Below are positions 41,814-50,330 of a DNA stretch of 64,000 nt, one piece after another. Numbering within the stretch: position 1 is the stretch's first letter; every line of letters starts with the position of its first letter. The notes beneath the pieces were generated by a model, which was not told the DNA's origin, ran no database searches, and saw only the letters and a list, made by a program, of their open reading frames with translations. Source of the stretch: Arthrobacter glacialis. Its GTDB lineage: Bacteria > Actinomycetota > Actinomycetes > Actinomycetales > Micrococcaceae. The DNA lies in the NCBI RefSeq assembly GCF_002909445.1, contig NZ_PPXC01000019.1, forward strand, positions 18,305-82,304, in the 5' to 3' direction. Made by a program: the position numbers and the translations under genes.

Positions 41814-42118
41814 CTCAGCATGTCACTTCGGCGTGAACAATGCTGGGCAATGCCTGTTTGTGGCGAGGACTTTTCTCTCCTTGCGGCGCTGGTGGCCCGA
41901 GACGTGAACGCGCCGGGAGTGTGCAGCGAAGTGGCCCGCTAGTTGGTACCCTTGATAGTTGAGTCCCTCAGGAAAGGGAGCGAGGTGGTGGCCAAGAGCC
42001 AACATTTCGCCGGTCTCATCCTGAATAATGTAATTGCCGCGCCCGTCATGCGCGGCCAGGTCAGATGGCCGGGTCGCGCGGGTGCTGGTTAATCCCTGAC
42101 GAAAGAAGTACGCGGCGC
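41814..42118. other. divergent gene-free region between zwf and ffh
   Basis: About 300 bases without a supported gene. It must contain the promoters of zwf (-) and ffh (+). I find no convincing -35/-10 pair or structured RNA by eye. The short open frames here lack ribosome sites. Confidence 0.4.
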
Positions 42119-43693
42119 GTGTTCAACTCCCTATCTGATCGGTTGACAGCAACTTTCAAGAACCTCCGTGGCAAGGGCCGGCTCAGCGAAGCCGACGTCG
42201 ATGCCACAGTGCGCGAGATCCGTCGCGCCCTTCTGGATGCTGACGTTGCAGTGCCCGTGGTTCGCGAATTTACCTCAAAGGTCCGTGAGCGTGCCCTGGG
42301 CTCCGAGGTCAATGAGGCGCTGAATCCGGCGCAGCAGATTGTCAAGATTGTCAACGAAGAGCTCGTGACCATTCTGGGTGGCGAAACCCGCCGCATCAAT
42401 CTGGCCAAGAACCCTCCCACTGTCATCATGCTGGCTGGATTGCAGGGTGCCGGTAAGACCACCTTGGCCGGAAAGCTGTCCAAGTGGCTCAAGGGCCAGG
42501 GCCACAGCCCCCTGCTGGTTGCGGCTGACTTGCAGCGCCCCAACGCTGTCAAGCAGCTTCAGGTCAACGGTGAGCGCGCAGGCGTCCCCGTGTTTGCCCC
42601 CCACCCGGGTGTCAGCAGCGAATTTGAAAGCGCTACGGGCGATCCCGTAGCCGTAGCCCTGGCCGGTCTGGCCGAGGCGAAGTCCAAGCTGCACGACGTG
42701 GTCATTGTTGACACCGCCGGCCGCCTGGGCATTGACGCCGAGCTCATGAAGCAGGCCTCGGACATCCGGGCCGCCATCAACCCCGACGAAGTTCTCTTTG
42801 TCATTGACGCCATGATCGGCCAGGACGCTGTTGCCACGGCGCAGGCGTTCAACGAAGGCGTGAACTTCACCGGAGTTGTCCTTACCAAGCTCGACGGCGA
42901 CGCCCGCGGTGGTGCGGCCCTCTCGGTTGCCTCCATCACCGGCAAGCCCGTTATGTTCGCCTCCACCGGTGAGGGCCTGGACGACTTCGAGTTGTTCCAC
43001 CCGGACCGCATGGCCAGCCGCATCCTTGACATGGGCGATGTGCTCACGCTCATTGAGCAGGCTGAAAAGAACTGGGACAAGGGCGAAGCCGAGCGGATGG
43101 CGAAGAAATTCGCCGACCAGGAAGACTTCACACTGGATGACTTCCTGGCCCAGATGCAGCAGATTCGCAAAATGGGCTCCATGAAGAAGATGCTCATGAT
43201 GATGCCCGGTGCTGCGAATATGCGCCAGCAACTGGAGAACTTTGACGAGCGCGAGATTGACCGCGTTGAAGCAATTGTCCGCTCCATGACACCGCATGAG
43301 CGTGTGGCCCCGAAGATCGTGAACGGCTCACGCCGCGCCCGCATCGCCAAGGGTTCCGGTGTCCACGTATCCGAGGTCAACGGCCTGCTGGAGCGTTTTG
43401 GCCAGGCCCAGAAGATGATGAAGAAGATGGCCCAGGGCGGCGGCATTCCGGGCATGCCCGGCATGGCCGGACCCGGCGGCTTCAACAGTGCCCGTAAAGG
43501 CAAGCAGAGCCCCAAGAAGAAGGCCAAGTCGGGCAACCCGGCGAAGGCTGCTGCCGAGTTGAAGGCAGCACAGGAAAAGGCGAACGCCCCCAAGGGACTG
43601 CCAACAGGTGCAGCCTTCGGTGCGGGAGCCGAGGACTTTGACCCGTCAAACCTGAACCTGCCCAAGGGATTTGAAAAGTTCCTGGGCAAGTAG
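42119..43693 (+). CDS. ffh: signal recognition particle protein Ffh
   Basis: 524 residues. With 4.5S RNA it binds signal sequences of nascent proteins and delivers them to FtsY. N domain FNSLSDRLTATFKNLRGKG; G1 GLQGAGKTTLAGKL; QRPNAVKQL; G3 DTAGRLGIDAE; G4 TKLDGDARGGAAL; the Met-rich M domain (MGSMKKMLMMMPG, MKKMAQGGGIPGMPGM). The GTG start at 42119 gives the standard N-terminus; GAAAGAAG lies upstream. The long Lys/Ala-rich tail is usual for actinobacteria. Confidence 0.96.
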   Translation: MFNSLSDRLTATFKNLRGKGRLSEADVDATVREIRRALLDADVAVPVVREFTSKVRERALGSEVNEALNPAQQIVKIVNEELVTILGGETRRINLAKNPPTVIMLAGLQGAGKTTLAGKLSKWLKGQGHSPLLVAADLQRPNAVKQLQVNGERAGVPVFAPHPGVSSEFESATGDPVAVALAGLAEAKSKLHDVVIVDTAGRLGIDAELMKQASDIRAAINPDEVLFVIDAMIGQDAVATAQAFNEGVNFTGVVLTKLDGDARGGAALSVASITGKPVMFASTGEGLDDFELFHPDRMASRILDMGDVLTLIEQAEKNWDKGEAERMAKKFADQEDFTLDDFLAQMQQIRKMGSMKKMLMMMPGAANMRQQLENFDEREIDRVEAIVRSMTPHERVAPKIVNGSRRARIAKGSGVHVSEVNGLLERFGQAQKMMKKMAQGGGIPGMPGMAGPGGFNSARKGKQSPKKKAKSGNPAKAAAELKAAQEKANAPKGLPTGAAFGAGAEDFDPSNLNLPKGFEKFLGK

Positions 43694-43708
43694 GCGCCGC
43701 AAAACTTG

Positions 43709-43770
43709 ATGCTGCCGATGTGGTCTTTCGCTGGTGATATATCACCAGCGAAAGACCACATCGGCAGCAT
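43709..43770. repeat. uninterrupted 62-bp perfect palindrome behind ffh
   Basis: Bases 43709-43739 are exactly complementary to 43740-43770 (31 pairs, no spacer; centre GATA|TATC). The left arm contains GATGTGGTCTTTCGCTGG. It starts 15 bases after the ffh stop and ends 41 bases before the next gene. It can work as a terminator hairpin, although no T-run follows, and perfect palindromes of this size are rarely kept. Confidence 0.9.
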
Positions 43771-43811
43771 TCTTTGCGTTCACCGGGTATTTTGTCCGGT
43801 AACCTGCTCCA

Positions 43812-44513
43812 ATGAGTAAAACCCGGATTGTGTTTGTCCACGGCGTCGACGGCTTCGGTGCTGCGGCCTGGCCGGCCCAACATCTCCTGGCGGGCCGCTA
43901 CGACTGTCTCTTTCTCAAGCGGACCGGGTTCGACGCCATCGAGCAGCCCAAAGCGACCGACTTTGCAGCTGATGCACAGATAGTGCTCAACGAGCTTGGC
44001 GACGGCGGGCATGTAGTGGCGCACTCCCAAGGTGCCGTTGCGGCCATGATGGCTGCCGTGCAACGCCCCGATCTGATCCACTCCCTGATCCTGATTGAAC
44101 CGTTTCTGCTCTCCTTGACGGCTGAGCTGCCAGCCACGGCCGCATACTCAACGCATCTTGCGGACCTGGCTGCACGCTCCCACGAGCTCTCCGATGAAGA
44201 CTATTTGGCGGAGTTCAATACCCTGATGGCAGTTGTACCGACGACGGGCGTGGAGACCTCTGCCCGGGTGGCAGCCAGGGCCCGGTTGCAGGCGCCGTCC
44301 ACGGATGCGCCGCTGCACATCATTCCCGGAGTTCCCACCACTGTCATCACCGGCGGCTGGGAGCCCCTGTATGAAGAAGTCGCCGAGTATCTGAATGCCA
44401 CAGGTGCCCGGCATATTGTGCACCGGAACGGGCACAGGCCTCACGATAGCTCCGACGGGGCTGCATTGATTGAGAAGCTCCTTGAGGCAGCCGTTGCCGC
44501 ACGGCTTGACTAA
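43812..44513 (+). CDS. alpha/beta hydrolase (small)
   Basis: 233 residues. IVFVHGVDGFGAAAW is the oxyanion loop, and Ser72 in VVAHSQGAVAAMM is the nucleophile (AHSQG instead of the usual GxSxG). The acid is probably in VITGGWEPLYEE, and the late His in HRNGHRPHD. The substrate is unknown. It is read in the same direction as the GNAT gene but has no shared function that can be seen. Confidence 0.8.
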   Translation: MSKTRIVFVHGVDGFGAAAWPAQHLLAGRYDCLFLKRTGFDAIEQPKATDFAADAQIVLNELGDGGHVVAHSQGAVAAMMAAVQRPDLIHSLILIEPFLLSLTAELPATAAYSTHLADLAARSHELSDEDYLAEFNTLMAVVPTTGVETSARVAARARLQAPSTDAPLHIIPGVPTTVITGGWEPLYEEVAEYLNATGARHIVHRNGHRPHDSSDGAALIEKLLEAAVAARLD

Positions 44514-44559
44514 GCACGGGTAGGGCGCCAATGTCGGCGCCGGAAGTTAGTCTTCTTAT

Positions 44560-45072
44560 ATGTTTGAAATACGTCCAGCAGCGTTGAGCGAGTTTGCGCT
44601 CCTGCCATCCATAGAGGCGGAGGCGGACACGGCCTTCGAAGCGCTGGACCCGCCCATGAGTATTGCGAATTTCCCACCCCCGGGCACAGCAGCCGATTTC
44701 GCCGCCGCCTTCCACATTATGGTTGCGGGGAGGCCTCCGGCCGGTTTTGTCAGGCTGGAAATCGTGGACGGACTGGCACACCTGGAGCAGTTGGCGGTCA
44801 CGCCCGAGTACGGCCGCCAGGGGATAGGCCGGTCCCTGGTTGCGGCAGCCAAGGCCTGGGCCCAGGAAGCAGGATTCTCCGCCATGACCCTGTGCACTTT
44901 TGCTGACGTTCCCTTCAACGGGCCCTTCTACGCGAGTTGCGGCTTCACTGAAATTCCAACTGATCATTGGACCTCGGGGCTGGCCGCTGCACGAGAACAT
45001 GAATCACAGCTTGGGCTGGATGCCCTGGGCCGGCGCATTGTCATGAAAATTGCACTCAACGTTCCGGAATAA
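44560..45072 (+). CDS. GNAT-family N-acetyltransferase
   Basis: 170 residues. The acetyl-CoA site motif A is AHLEQLAVTPEYGRQGIGRSLV (in parts: LEQLAVTPEYGRQGIG, then RSLVAAAKAWAQEAG), followed by MTLCTFADVPFNGPFYASCGF (motif B type, quoted in part). The N-terminus MFEIRPAALSEFALLPSIE is usual for the fold. The acceptor is unknown. The end of the gene overlaps the region where the promoter of the next gene seems to begin. Confidence 0.87.
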   Translation: MFEIRPAALSEFALLPSIEAEADTAFEALDPPMSIANFPPPGTAADFAAAFHIMVAGRPPAGFVRLEIVDGLAHLEQLAVTPEYGRQGIGRSLVAAAKAWAQEAGFSAMTLCTFADVPFNGPFYASCGFTEIPTDHWTSGLAAAREHESQLGLDALGRRIVMKIALNVPE

Positions 45073-45127
45073 GTTGAAGCTTCAAGTAGTTTGCTACTAT
45101 ATGAGTACAACAAACCTTGGAGACACC

Positions 45128-46012
45128 ATGACCGCACACAAAGACCTGCTTTCCGCCGACCTCACGATGGGTACCGTCATGCTCAGGGTGGGGGACATGA
45201 CACTCATGAGCAACTACTACCAAACGGCGCTGGGCCTTGACATTGTGGCCGAAGCTGACGGCGGCCAATATTTGGGTCGGGGCAGCACTCCGCTGGTGCA
45301 CCTGCAGCCTGCCGGAGGTCTGCACCTTCCGGGACGTGGCGAAGCTGGACTGTTCCACACGGCGCTACTTTTCAACGACCAGGCCGCCCTCGCCGCAACT
45401 GTTGCCACCGCTGCCCAGTACAGCCCCCAGGCATTTGCCGGCAGCGCCGACCATCTGGTGTCCGAGGCCTTTTACTTCACCGATCCCGAAGGCAATGGCA
45501 TTGAGCTGTACTGGGACCGCCCCCGCGACTCCTGGTCCTGGAAAAACGGCGAAGTTGAAATGGCCACCCTGTCACTGTCGCCGCAGCACTACCTGGACCA
45601 GCACCTCACGGAGGAAGCCGTTGTGGGCCAGCGCCAATCCGGCGCCGATGTTGGTCACGTCCACTTGCAGGTCGGTGACGTGAAAACGGCTGAGAAATTT
45701 TATGTGGACACGCTCGGATTTGAAAAGACCTGCGACTTCCATGGGCAGGCGCTATTTGTGTCCGCAGGTGGCTACCACCACCACATGGCCATGAATGTGT
45801 GGAACAGCCGTGGCGCCGGGCCGCGCAAGGACACGCTCGGCCTGGGTGAGGTCCTCATCCAACTGCCCCACAAGGACGACGTCGGATCGCTCCATGAGCG
45901 GTTGACCCAGCATGGCATTGCTGTGGCCAACACAGGTGCCGAGATCCTCTTTGACGATCCGTGGATGAACCGGATTCGCGTTAGTGTTGATTCCGGAGCA
46001 TCCACGCAGTAA
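45128..46012 (+). CDS. two-domain VOC-family (glyoxalase/extradiol-dioxygenase-like) protein
   Basis: 294 residues. Two vicinal-oxygen-chelate domains (about 12-135 and 170-285) show the VOC pattern: MTLMSNYYQTALGLDIV, FYFTDPEGNGIELYWDRP, VGHVHLQVGDVKTAEKFYV (in two parts) and HHMAMNVWNSRG. Metal ligands of the CatE/YfiE type are likely His/Glu in ELYWDR and GHVHLQ. ATG 45128 follows TTGGAGACACC. Upstream TGCTACTAT (45092-45100) resembles an extended -10, and the hexamer TTGAAG is 15 bases before it; the gene may thus have its own promoter. Ring-cleavage or thiol-quinone roles are possible but unproven. Confidence 0.85.
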   Translation: MTAHKDLLSADLTMGTVMLRVGDMTLMSNYYQTALGLDIVAEADGGQYLGRGSTPLVHLQPAGGLHLPGRGEAGLFHTALLFNDQAALAATVATAAQYSPQAFAGSADHLVSEAFYFTDPEGNGIELYWDRPRDSWSWKNGEVEMATLSLSPQHYLDQHLTEEAVVGQRQSGADVGHVHLQVGDVKTAEKFYVDTLGFEKTCDFHGQALFVSAGGYHHHMAMNVWNSRGAGPRKDTLGLGEVLIQLPHKDDVGSLHERLTQHGIAVANTGAEILFDDPWMNRIRVSVDSGASTQ

Positions 46013-46070
46013 CTGCGATGGGCTCCCCGGAACCCTAAAGTGCCGGAATCCCAACTTGAAAGGCTTATGC

Positions 46071-46523
46071 GTGGCCAATTACTCAGAGTTCTTCATCGCC
46101 GACCACCACCAAGCAGTGGCCCGTGCCAAGGCACGGATGGCAGGCAAGTCGCCGGCTGTAGACGTTCCCGTGTTGCCGACCCCCGGTCTGAGTGACTTTG
46201 AGATTGAAGTGCTGGGTGAGTTCGCCGTCAAGGCAGTTCATGCAACAGGCGTGGCAGCCGAGCTGAGCCTGGTGGATATTGAGCTAGACACCCTGTTCGC
46301 CGTTCCCGATGCCTTGCTGGAAGTCTTTGCCGAACTGAACGCTCCGGAGGACCCCGAGGAGGTCGTGGACCTGGCAGCCCAATGGGCGGCGGCTGAGGAG
46401 ATGGAATCCACTCCCGAGGTGACCGAGCCATTGCTGAAGGCCCTTGCCGCCATGGCGGCAGCGGCTGTGACTGCGGCCGAAGAGAATGCCAAGATGGGCT
46501 TGTTCTTCTACTCCGCGGATTAG
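46071..46523 (+). CDS. conserved-looking protein of unknown function (acidic)
   Basis: 150 residues from the GTG at 46071, which has GAAAGG eight bases upstream. The sequence starts VANYSEFFIADHHQAVARAK and goes on with a strongly acidic, helical middle (LNAPEDPEEVVDLAAQWA, AAEEMESTPEV) and an Ala-rich helix before the end GLFFYSAD. No signal peptide, membrane helix or known motif. It looks like a small helical soluble protein. It is followed by a copy of the 62-nt repeat. Confidence 0.6.
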   Translation: MANYSEFFIADHHQAVARAKARMAGKSPAVDVPVLPTPGLSDFEIEVLGEFAVKAVHATGVAAELSLVDIELDTLFAVPDALLEVFAELNAPEDPEEVVDLAAQWAAAEEMESTPEVTEPLLKALAAMAAAAVTAAEENAKMGLFFYSAD

Positions 46524-46545
46524 TCCACACGTCCCGGCCGGGTGC

Positions 46546-46607
46546 TGACCTGGGCTGCGAGATGCACGGTTATCCGGGCATTTTTGTGGCCAAGGTCAGC
46601 ACTCGCG
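46546..46607 (+). repeat. 62-nt interspersed repeat, copy C
   Basis: Aligns gaplessly to copies A (18682-18743, minus) and B (19871-19932). Here the ends also pair: GTGCTGACCT (46542-46551) with AGGTCAGCAC (46593-46602), so the RNA or single strand would fold to a long hairpin. It lies between the unknown gene and the rpsP promoter. Confidence 0.75.
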
Positions 46608-46670
46608 GCACCATGATGGACAACACGTAGGGTGAAATGCGTAACGAGTGGCATGTGCAAGAAAACTTCT

Positions 46671-46729
46671 GGCATAATGGACAGGTACTCGATCCGCGCG
46701 GCCCCTCTCTCCGCGTGATGGTCCTGTCC
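46671..46729 (+). promoter_or_regulatory. rpsP promoter (extended -10) and structured leader
   Basis: TGGCATAAT (46670-46678) fits an extended -10. The leader then contains GGACAG (46679-46684) paired with CTGTCC (46724-46729), enclosing CGCGG/CCGCG (46697-46701, 46711-46715) with a pyrimidine loop. This could be a regulatory leader for the ribosomal operon, but no known family was recognised. Confidence 0.4.
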
Positions 46730-46810
46730 TTAGAAATCCGCCGATCGGCCCGCCCCACGGGAGCGTGAAACGGAGTTCGACCCTTTTTCGAACCAGGAGT
46801 AACCACAAAA

Positions 46811-47218
46811 GTGGCTGTAAAGATTCGCCTTAAGCGCTTTGGTAAAATGCGCGCCCCGTACTACCGCATCGTTGTTATGGACTCACACTCAAAGCGTGAC
46901 GGCCGTGCCATCGAAGAGATCGGCAAGTACCACCCGACCGAGCACCCCTCCTTCATCGAGGTCGACACCGACCGCGCTCAGTACTGGCTCTCCGTCGGTG
47001 CTCAGCCGTCCGAGCCTGTTGCCAAGATCCTGAAGATCACCGGTGACTGGCAGAAGTTCAAGGGCCTCAAGGGCGCCGAAGGCACCTTGAAGATGAAAGC
47101 TCCCAAGGCAGCTTTCGTTGCACCCGAAGCCAAGAGCGTAGTTATCAAGGAAGCCATCACCAAGAAGGCCAAGAAGGCCGACGCTGATGAGGCACCTGAG
47201 AGCACCGAGGCTGAGTAG
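46811..47218 (+). CDS. rpsP: 30S ribosomal protein S16
   Basis: 135 residues, GTG start behind [27 protein letters not shown] is the standard bS16 beginning, followed by [16 protein letters not shown]-terminal Lys/Ala/Glu-rich extension (about 90-135) is usual for actinobacteria. First gene of the rpsP-khpA-rimM-trmD-rplS block. Confidence 0.96.
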   Translation: MAVKIRLKRFGKMRAPYYRIVVMDSHSKRDGRAIEEIGKYHPTEHPSFIEVDTDRAQYWLSVGAQPSEPVAKILKITGDWQKFKGLKGAEGTLKMKAPKAAFVAPEAKSVVIKEAITKKAKKADADEAPESTEAE

Positions 47219-47219
47219 C

Positions 47220-47462
47220 TTGTTGGCTGAAGCGCTGGAGCACCTTGTCCGCGGGATTGTTGACTCTCCCGAGGACGTCAAGGTGAGCGTCAAGACCAAC
47301 CGCCGCGGGGAATCCCTCGAAGTGCGTGTTCATCAAGACGATCTGGGCCGGGTAATTGGCCGACAGGGCCGCACCGCCCGTGCATTGCGCACAGTGGTTG
47401 CTGCCTTGGCCAATGGCGAGCCGGTACGTGTTGACGTCGTCGACACCGACCGCCGCCGCTAA
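47220..47462 (+). CDS. khpA: KH-domain RNA-binding protein KhpA
   Basis: 80 residues. The KH fold has the GxxG loop in LGRVIGRQGRTARALRTVV. LAEALEHLVRGIVDSPEDV is typical of the family placed between rpsP and rimM. The start is TTG 47220 (or 47223), one base behind the rpsP stop, so it is translationally coupled. KhpA pairs with KhpB in other bacteria and influences cell division and small-RNA biology. Confidence 0.9.
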   Translation: MLAEALEHLVRGIVDSPEDVKVSVKTNRRGESLEVRVHQDDLGRVIGRQGRTARALRTVVAALANGEPVRVDVVDTDRRR

Positions 47463-47525
47463 CCTGCGTCACAGAACTTCGCACAGCCACTAGGCTGGGC
47501 AAGTTTTCAGCAGTAAAGCCAAATG

Positions 47526-47567
47526 TTTGGCCCCGGCACCATAATGGTGTCGGGGCCAAATTTTTTT
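47526..47567 (+). terminator. intrinsic terminator between khpA and rimM
   Basis: TTTGGCCCCGGCACC (47526-47540), 5-nt loop, GGTGTCGGGGCCAAA (47546-47560), then seven T. A 15-bp stem with one G-U pair and a T-run. It implies that rpsP-khpA can end here and that rimM-trmD is at least partly separate. Confidence 0.92.
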
Positions 47568-47595
47568 CCATCTATACCAAGTACTAGGAGTACAC

Positions 47596-48165
47596 ATGCA
47601 GGTTCAGGTTGCCCGGATTGGCAAACCCCACGGCATTCGCGGCGAAGTGACAGCACTTGTCCTCACCGACGCCCCCGATTCACGCTTTGCCGTCGGCACT
47701 GAATTTGTGGTGGAGCCGGCCAAGCTCGGCACGTTGACCGTTAGGAGCTCGCGCTGGAACAAGGACATTCTCCTCCTCGGCTTCGAAGGCACCAACACCC
47801 GCAACGATGCGGAGCTGCTGCGCGGCGCCACCTTGTTCTTTGAATCCGATGATGACGAGGACGACGACGCTTGGTACGAACACGAACTGCTGAACCTTGA
47901 GGTTCGGGTCGGCACGCAAAAGGTGGGCAAGGTGATTGGTTTGCGCACCCAAGCCGTGCAGGACCTGCTCCTGGTTGAAGACAACGAAGGCGATGAGGTC
48001 CTTGTCCCGTTCGTGGACGAGATCGTCCCCGAGGTCAACATTGAAGAAGGCTACGTACTGTTGACCCCTCCGGCGGGTTTGTTCACCGTGAACAAGGAAA
48101 CAACCGCGAGTGACGAGTCCGGCGAAGCGGCCGACATTGCTAACTCAGAAGGAACGCCCGAATAA
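47596..48165 (+). CDS. rimM: ribosome maturation factor RimM
   Basis: 189 residues. RimM assists assembly of the 30S head and binds S19. N-terminal [16 protein letters not shown]; the PRC-barrel domain contains [20 protein letters not shown] and [13 protein letters not shown]. An acidic run ([10 protein letters not shown]) and an acidic tail are present. The ATG follows AGGAG. Stop TAA overlaps the trmD ATG by one base. Confidence 0.95.
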   Translation: MQVQVARIGKPHGIRGEVTALVLTDAPDSRFAVGTEFVVEPAKLGTLTVRSSRWNKDILLLGFEGTNTRNDAELLRGATLFFESDDDEDDDAWYEHELLNLEVRVGTQKVGKVIGLRTQAVQDLLLVEDNEGDEVLVPFVDEIVPEVNIEEGYVLLTPPAGLFTVNKETTASDESGEAADIANSEGTPE

Positions 48166-48962
48166 TGCGGTTTGACGTTGTCAGTATTTTCCCGGAGTAC
48201 CTGGCGCCCCTGGATTTGAGCCTGATTGGCAAGGCCCGCACCGAAGGGCTCCTGGAGCTGGCTGTGCATGACCTGCGCTCCTACACGGCCGATCGGCACC
48301 GCACAGTGGATGACACACCCTACGGCGGTGGTGCCGGCATGGTCATGAAGCCTGAACCGTGGGCGCAGGCGCTCACAGATATTGCCGTGGCCTCTCCCGT
48401 GGCGGAGGGCGCCAAGCCCACGCTCATTGTGCCGTCCCCGGCTGGTGAAGTGTTCAACCAGCAGCTTGCTTATCAGCTCGCCGAGGAACAGCATCTGGTG
48501 TTTGCCTGCGGGCGCTATGAGGGCATTGACGAGCGGGTGCTGGAGTGGGCGGCTGATCAGTACACGGTCCGTCCCGTCAGCCTGGGCGACTACGTGCTCA
48601 ACGGCGGCGAAGTTGCCGTGCTGGCCATGGTTGAGGCCATTGGCCGCCTCATCCCCGGTGTGGTGGGCAATCCCGAGTCCCTGATCGAGGAATCACACTC
48701 TGACGGTTTACTGGAGTACCCCGTATACACGAAGCCCTCCAGCTGGCGCGAACGTGACGTCCCTGACGTGCTTCTCAGTGGCAACCACGGCAAGATCGCC
48801 AAGTTCCGCAAGGAGCTGCAGCTGCGCCGCACGGCCGAGCGCCGCCCCGACCTGATCGATGCCCTTGACGTCTCCAACGTCAGCAAAGCGGAGAAAAACG
48901 TTCTCTGGGAACTGGGGTACGCCGTCGTCGATGGCAAGGCAGTACGCCGCGGCGACGCCTAA
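48165..48962 (+). CDS. trmD: tRNA (guanine-37-N1)-methyltransferase TrmD
   Basis: 265 residues, SPOUT trefoil-knot methyltransferase that modifies G37 of tRNA and keeps the reading frame. [34 protein letters not shown], the knot [14 protein letters not shown] and [16 protein letters not shown] are family marks. C-terminal [18 protein letters not shown]. Coupled to rimM. The 250-base gap to rplS likely contains the rplS promoter (TAATAAT near 49122). Confidence 0.96.
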   Translation: MRFDVVSIFPEYLAPLDLSLIGKARTEGLLELAVHDLRSYTADRHRTVDDTPYGGGAGMVMKPEPWAQALTDIAVASPVAEGAKPTLIVPSPAGEVFNQQLAYQLAEEQHLVFACGRYEGIDERVLEWAADQYTVRPVSLGDYVLNGGEVAVLAMVEAIGRLIPGVVGNPESLIEESHSDGLLEYPVYTKPSSWRERDVPDVLLSGNHGKIAKFRKELQLRRTAERRPDLIDALDVSNVSKAEKNVLWELGYAVVDGKAVRRGDA

Positions 48963-49216
48963 ACCGTGACGATTCGGGTACTTCTGGCCAGCCAGGCGAT
49001 TAGTCTGCCGGCATGGAGTATGGCAAAATAAGTAGATGTGCCTACTGGGCGCGTTCCTGCCACAGGGGGAGCGTTAGTCAACAGAGCGGCACACCGGTGA
49101 TCCATCCTAGGAATCCGGTCTAATAATTTTCGATTCCCGTGACTGGCCAGCTTGGCCGTCCATGGAAATCGTGACACAAAGTAAATGACCTGTGGCGTTT
49201 GCCTGGAGTGAGAAAA

Positions 49217-49576
49217 ATGCATCTTCTCGATTCCGTTGACGCAGCCAGCCTGCGCAGCGACATCCCCGCCTTCCGTGCCGGCGACACCCTCAACGTTCAC
49301 GTGAACATCATTGAAGGTTCCCGCTCACGTGTCCAGGTATTCAAGGGCTTCGTCCTTGGCCGCCAGGGCGACGGCGTTCGCGAAACCTTCACGGTTCGCA
49401 AGATCTCCTTCGGTGTCGGTGTAGAGCGTACCTTCCCGGTACACTCCCCGGTTCTGGACAAGATCGAAGTTGTCACCAAGGGTGACGTACGCCGCGCCAA
49501 GCTGTACTACATGCGCAACCTGCGCGGCAAGGCTGCAAAGATCAAGGAAAAGCGCGACAACCTTCCCACCAAGTAA
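49217..49576 (+). CDS. rplS: 50S ribosomal protein L19
   Basis: 119 residues. [33 protein letters not shown] and [20 protein letters not shown] are bL19 marks. The ATG at 49217 follows GGAGTGAGAAAA; the longer frame from 49199 is not needed. The first lepB gene follows 17 bases downstream. Confidence 0.96.
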   Translation: MHLLDSVDAASLRSDIPAFRAGDTLNVHVNIIEGSRSRVQVFKGFVLGRQGDGVRETFTVRKISFGVGVERTFPVHSPVLDKIEVVTKGDVRRAKLYYMRNLRGKAAKIKEKRDNLPTK

Positions 49577-49593
49577 CTGTCGGGAAAAGCACT

Positions 49594-50253
49594 TTGACTC
49601 AAGCGAAACGCCAGTCCAGGAAACTGGGCTGGCGTTTTGTTGTGCTGGCAGTTGTCATCATCTTTTTGTTCCTGGCGGTGATACGCAACGTCTGGATGGA
49701 TGTTTACTACATTCCGTCGGAATCCATGGAACCGACACTGCTCACCGGTGACCGCGTGCTGGTTTCCAGGCTGGCTTTCGTTAACCAGCCCATTGCCCGT
49801 GGTGACGTGGTGGTATTCGACGGCAGGGGTTCCTTCACCCCGCTCAAATCAGGGGCAGCCCCCGTGCTGGACGGCGTTGTTGGCGCCGGACAGTGGTTGG
49901 GCCTGGTGCCCAATAGCAACATCTACGTCAAGCGAGTGCTTGGCGTGGCCGGGGACACCGTGAAATGCTGTTCGGCCAGTGGGCTCCTGGAAATCAACGG
50001 TGTACCCGTTACTGAGAGTTACCTGTTTCCGGGCGATGCGCCCAGCGATGTGAAGTTCGAGGTCACTGTCCCGCACGGTAGATTGTGGCTCATGGGGGAC
50101 CACCGTAGTGTTTCACTGGACTCACGGTCCTTGCTGGGTGCTCCCGGCGGTGGTTTGATTTCCACCAGCAAGGTCATTGGCTCCCCGGTTGCCACAGTAT
50201 GGCCGCTGGGCCGCATTCACGTCCTGAACCGCGACGGCGCAGTCCAGCCCTAG
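49594..50253 (+). CDS. lepB: type I signal peptidase LepB, copy 1
   Basis: 219 residues, TTG start. One membrane helix (about 12-32), then the catalytic Ser44 in YIPSESMEPTLLTGDRV and Lys113 in YVKRVLGVAGDTV; LWLMGDHRSVSLDSR is the box E segment. The box E has VSLDSR in place of the more usual NSxDSR. It cuts signal peptides on the outer face of the membrane. The second lepB follows 77 bases downstream; tandem lepB genes behind rplS are common in this group. Confidence 0.93.
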   Translation: MTQAKRQSRKLGWRFVVLAVVIIFLFLAVIRNVWMDVYYIPSESMEPTLLTGDRVLVSRLAFVNQPIARGDVVVFDGRGSFTPLKSGAAPVLDGVVGAGQWLGLVPNSNIYVKRVLGVAGDTVKCCSASGLLEINGVPVTESYLFPGDAPSDVKFEVTVPHGRLWLMGDHRSVSLDSRSLLGAPGGGLISTSKVIGSPVATVWPLGRIHVLNRDGAVQP

Positions 50254-50330
50254 CGCCACTACGCCCTTGCGCTCAGCAATGGCGTGTACGATCATTTTTT
50301 GACCTGACTTTGCTAAGGAAATAAACGTTG

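Noticed and set aside
43812-46012. A functional operon of hydrolase, GNAT and VOC genes
   Set aside because: Spacing of 40-60 bases, a likely promoter before the VOC gene and no shared pathway; treated as independent genes.
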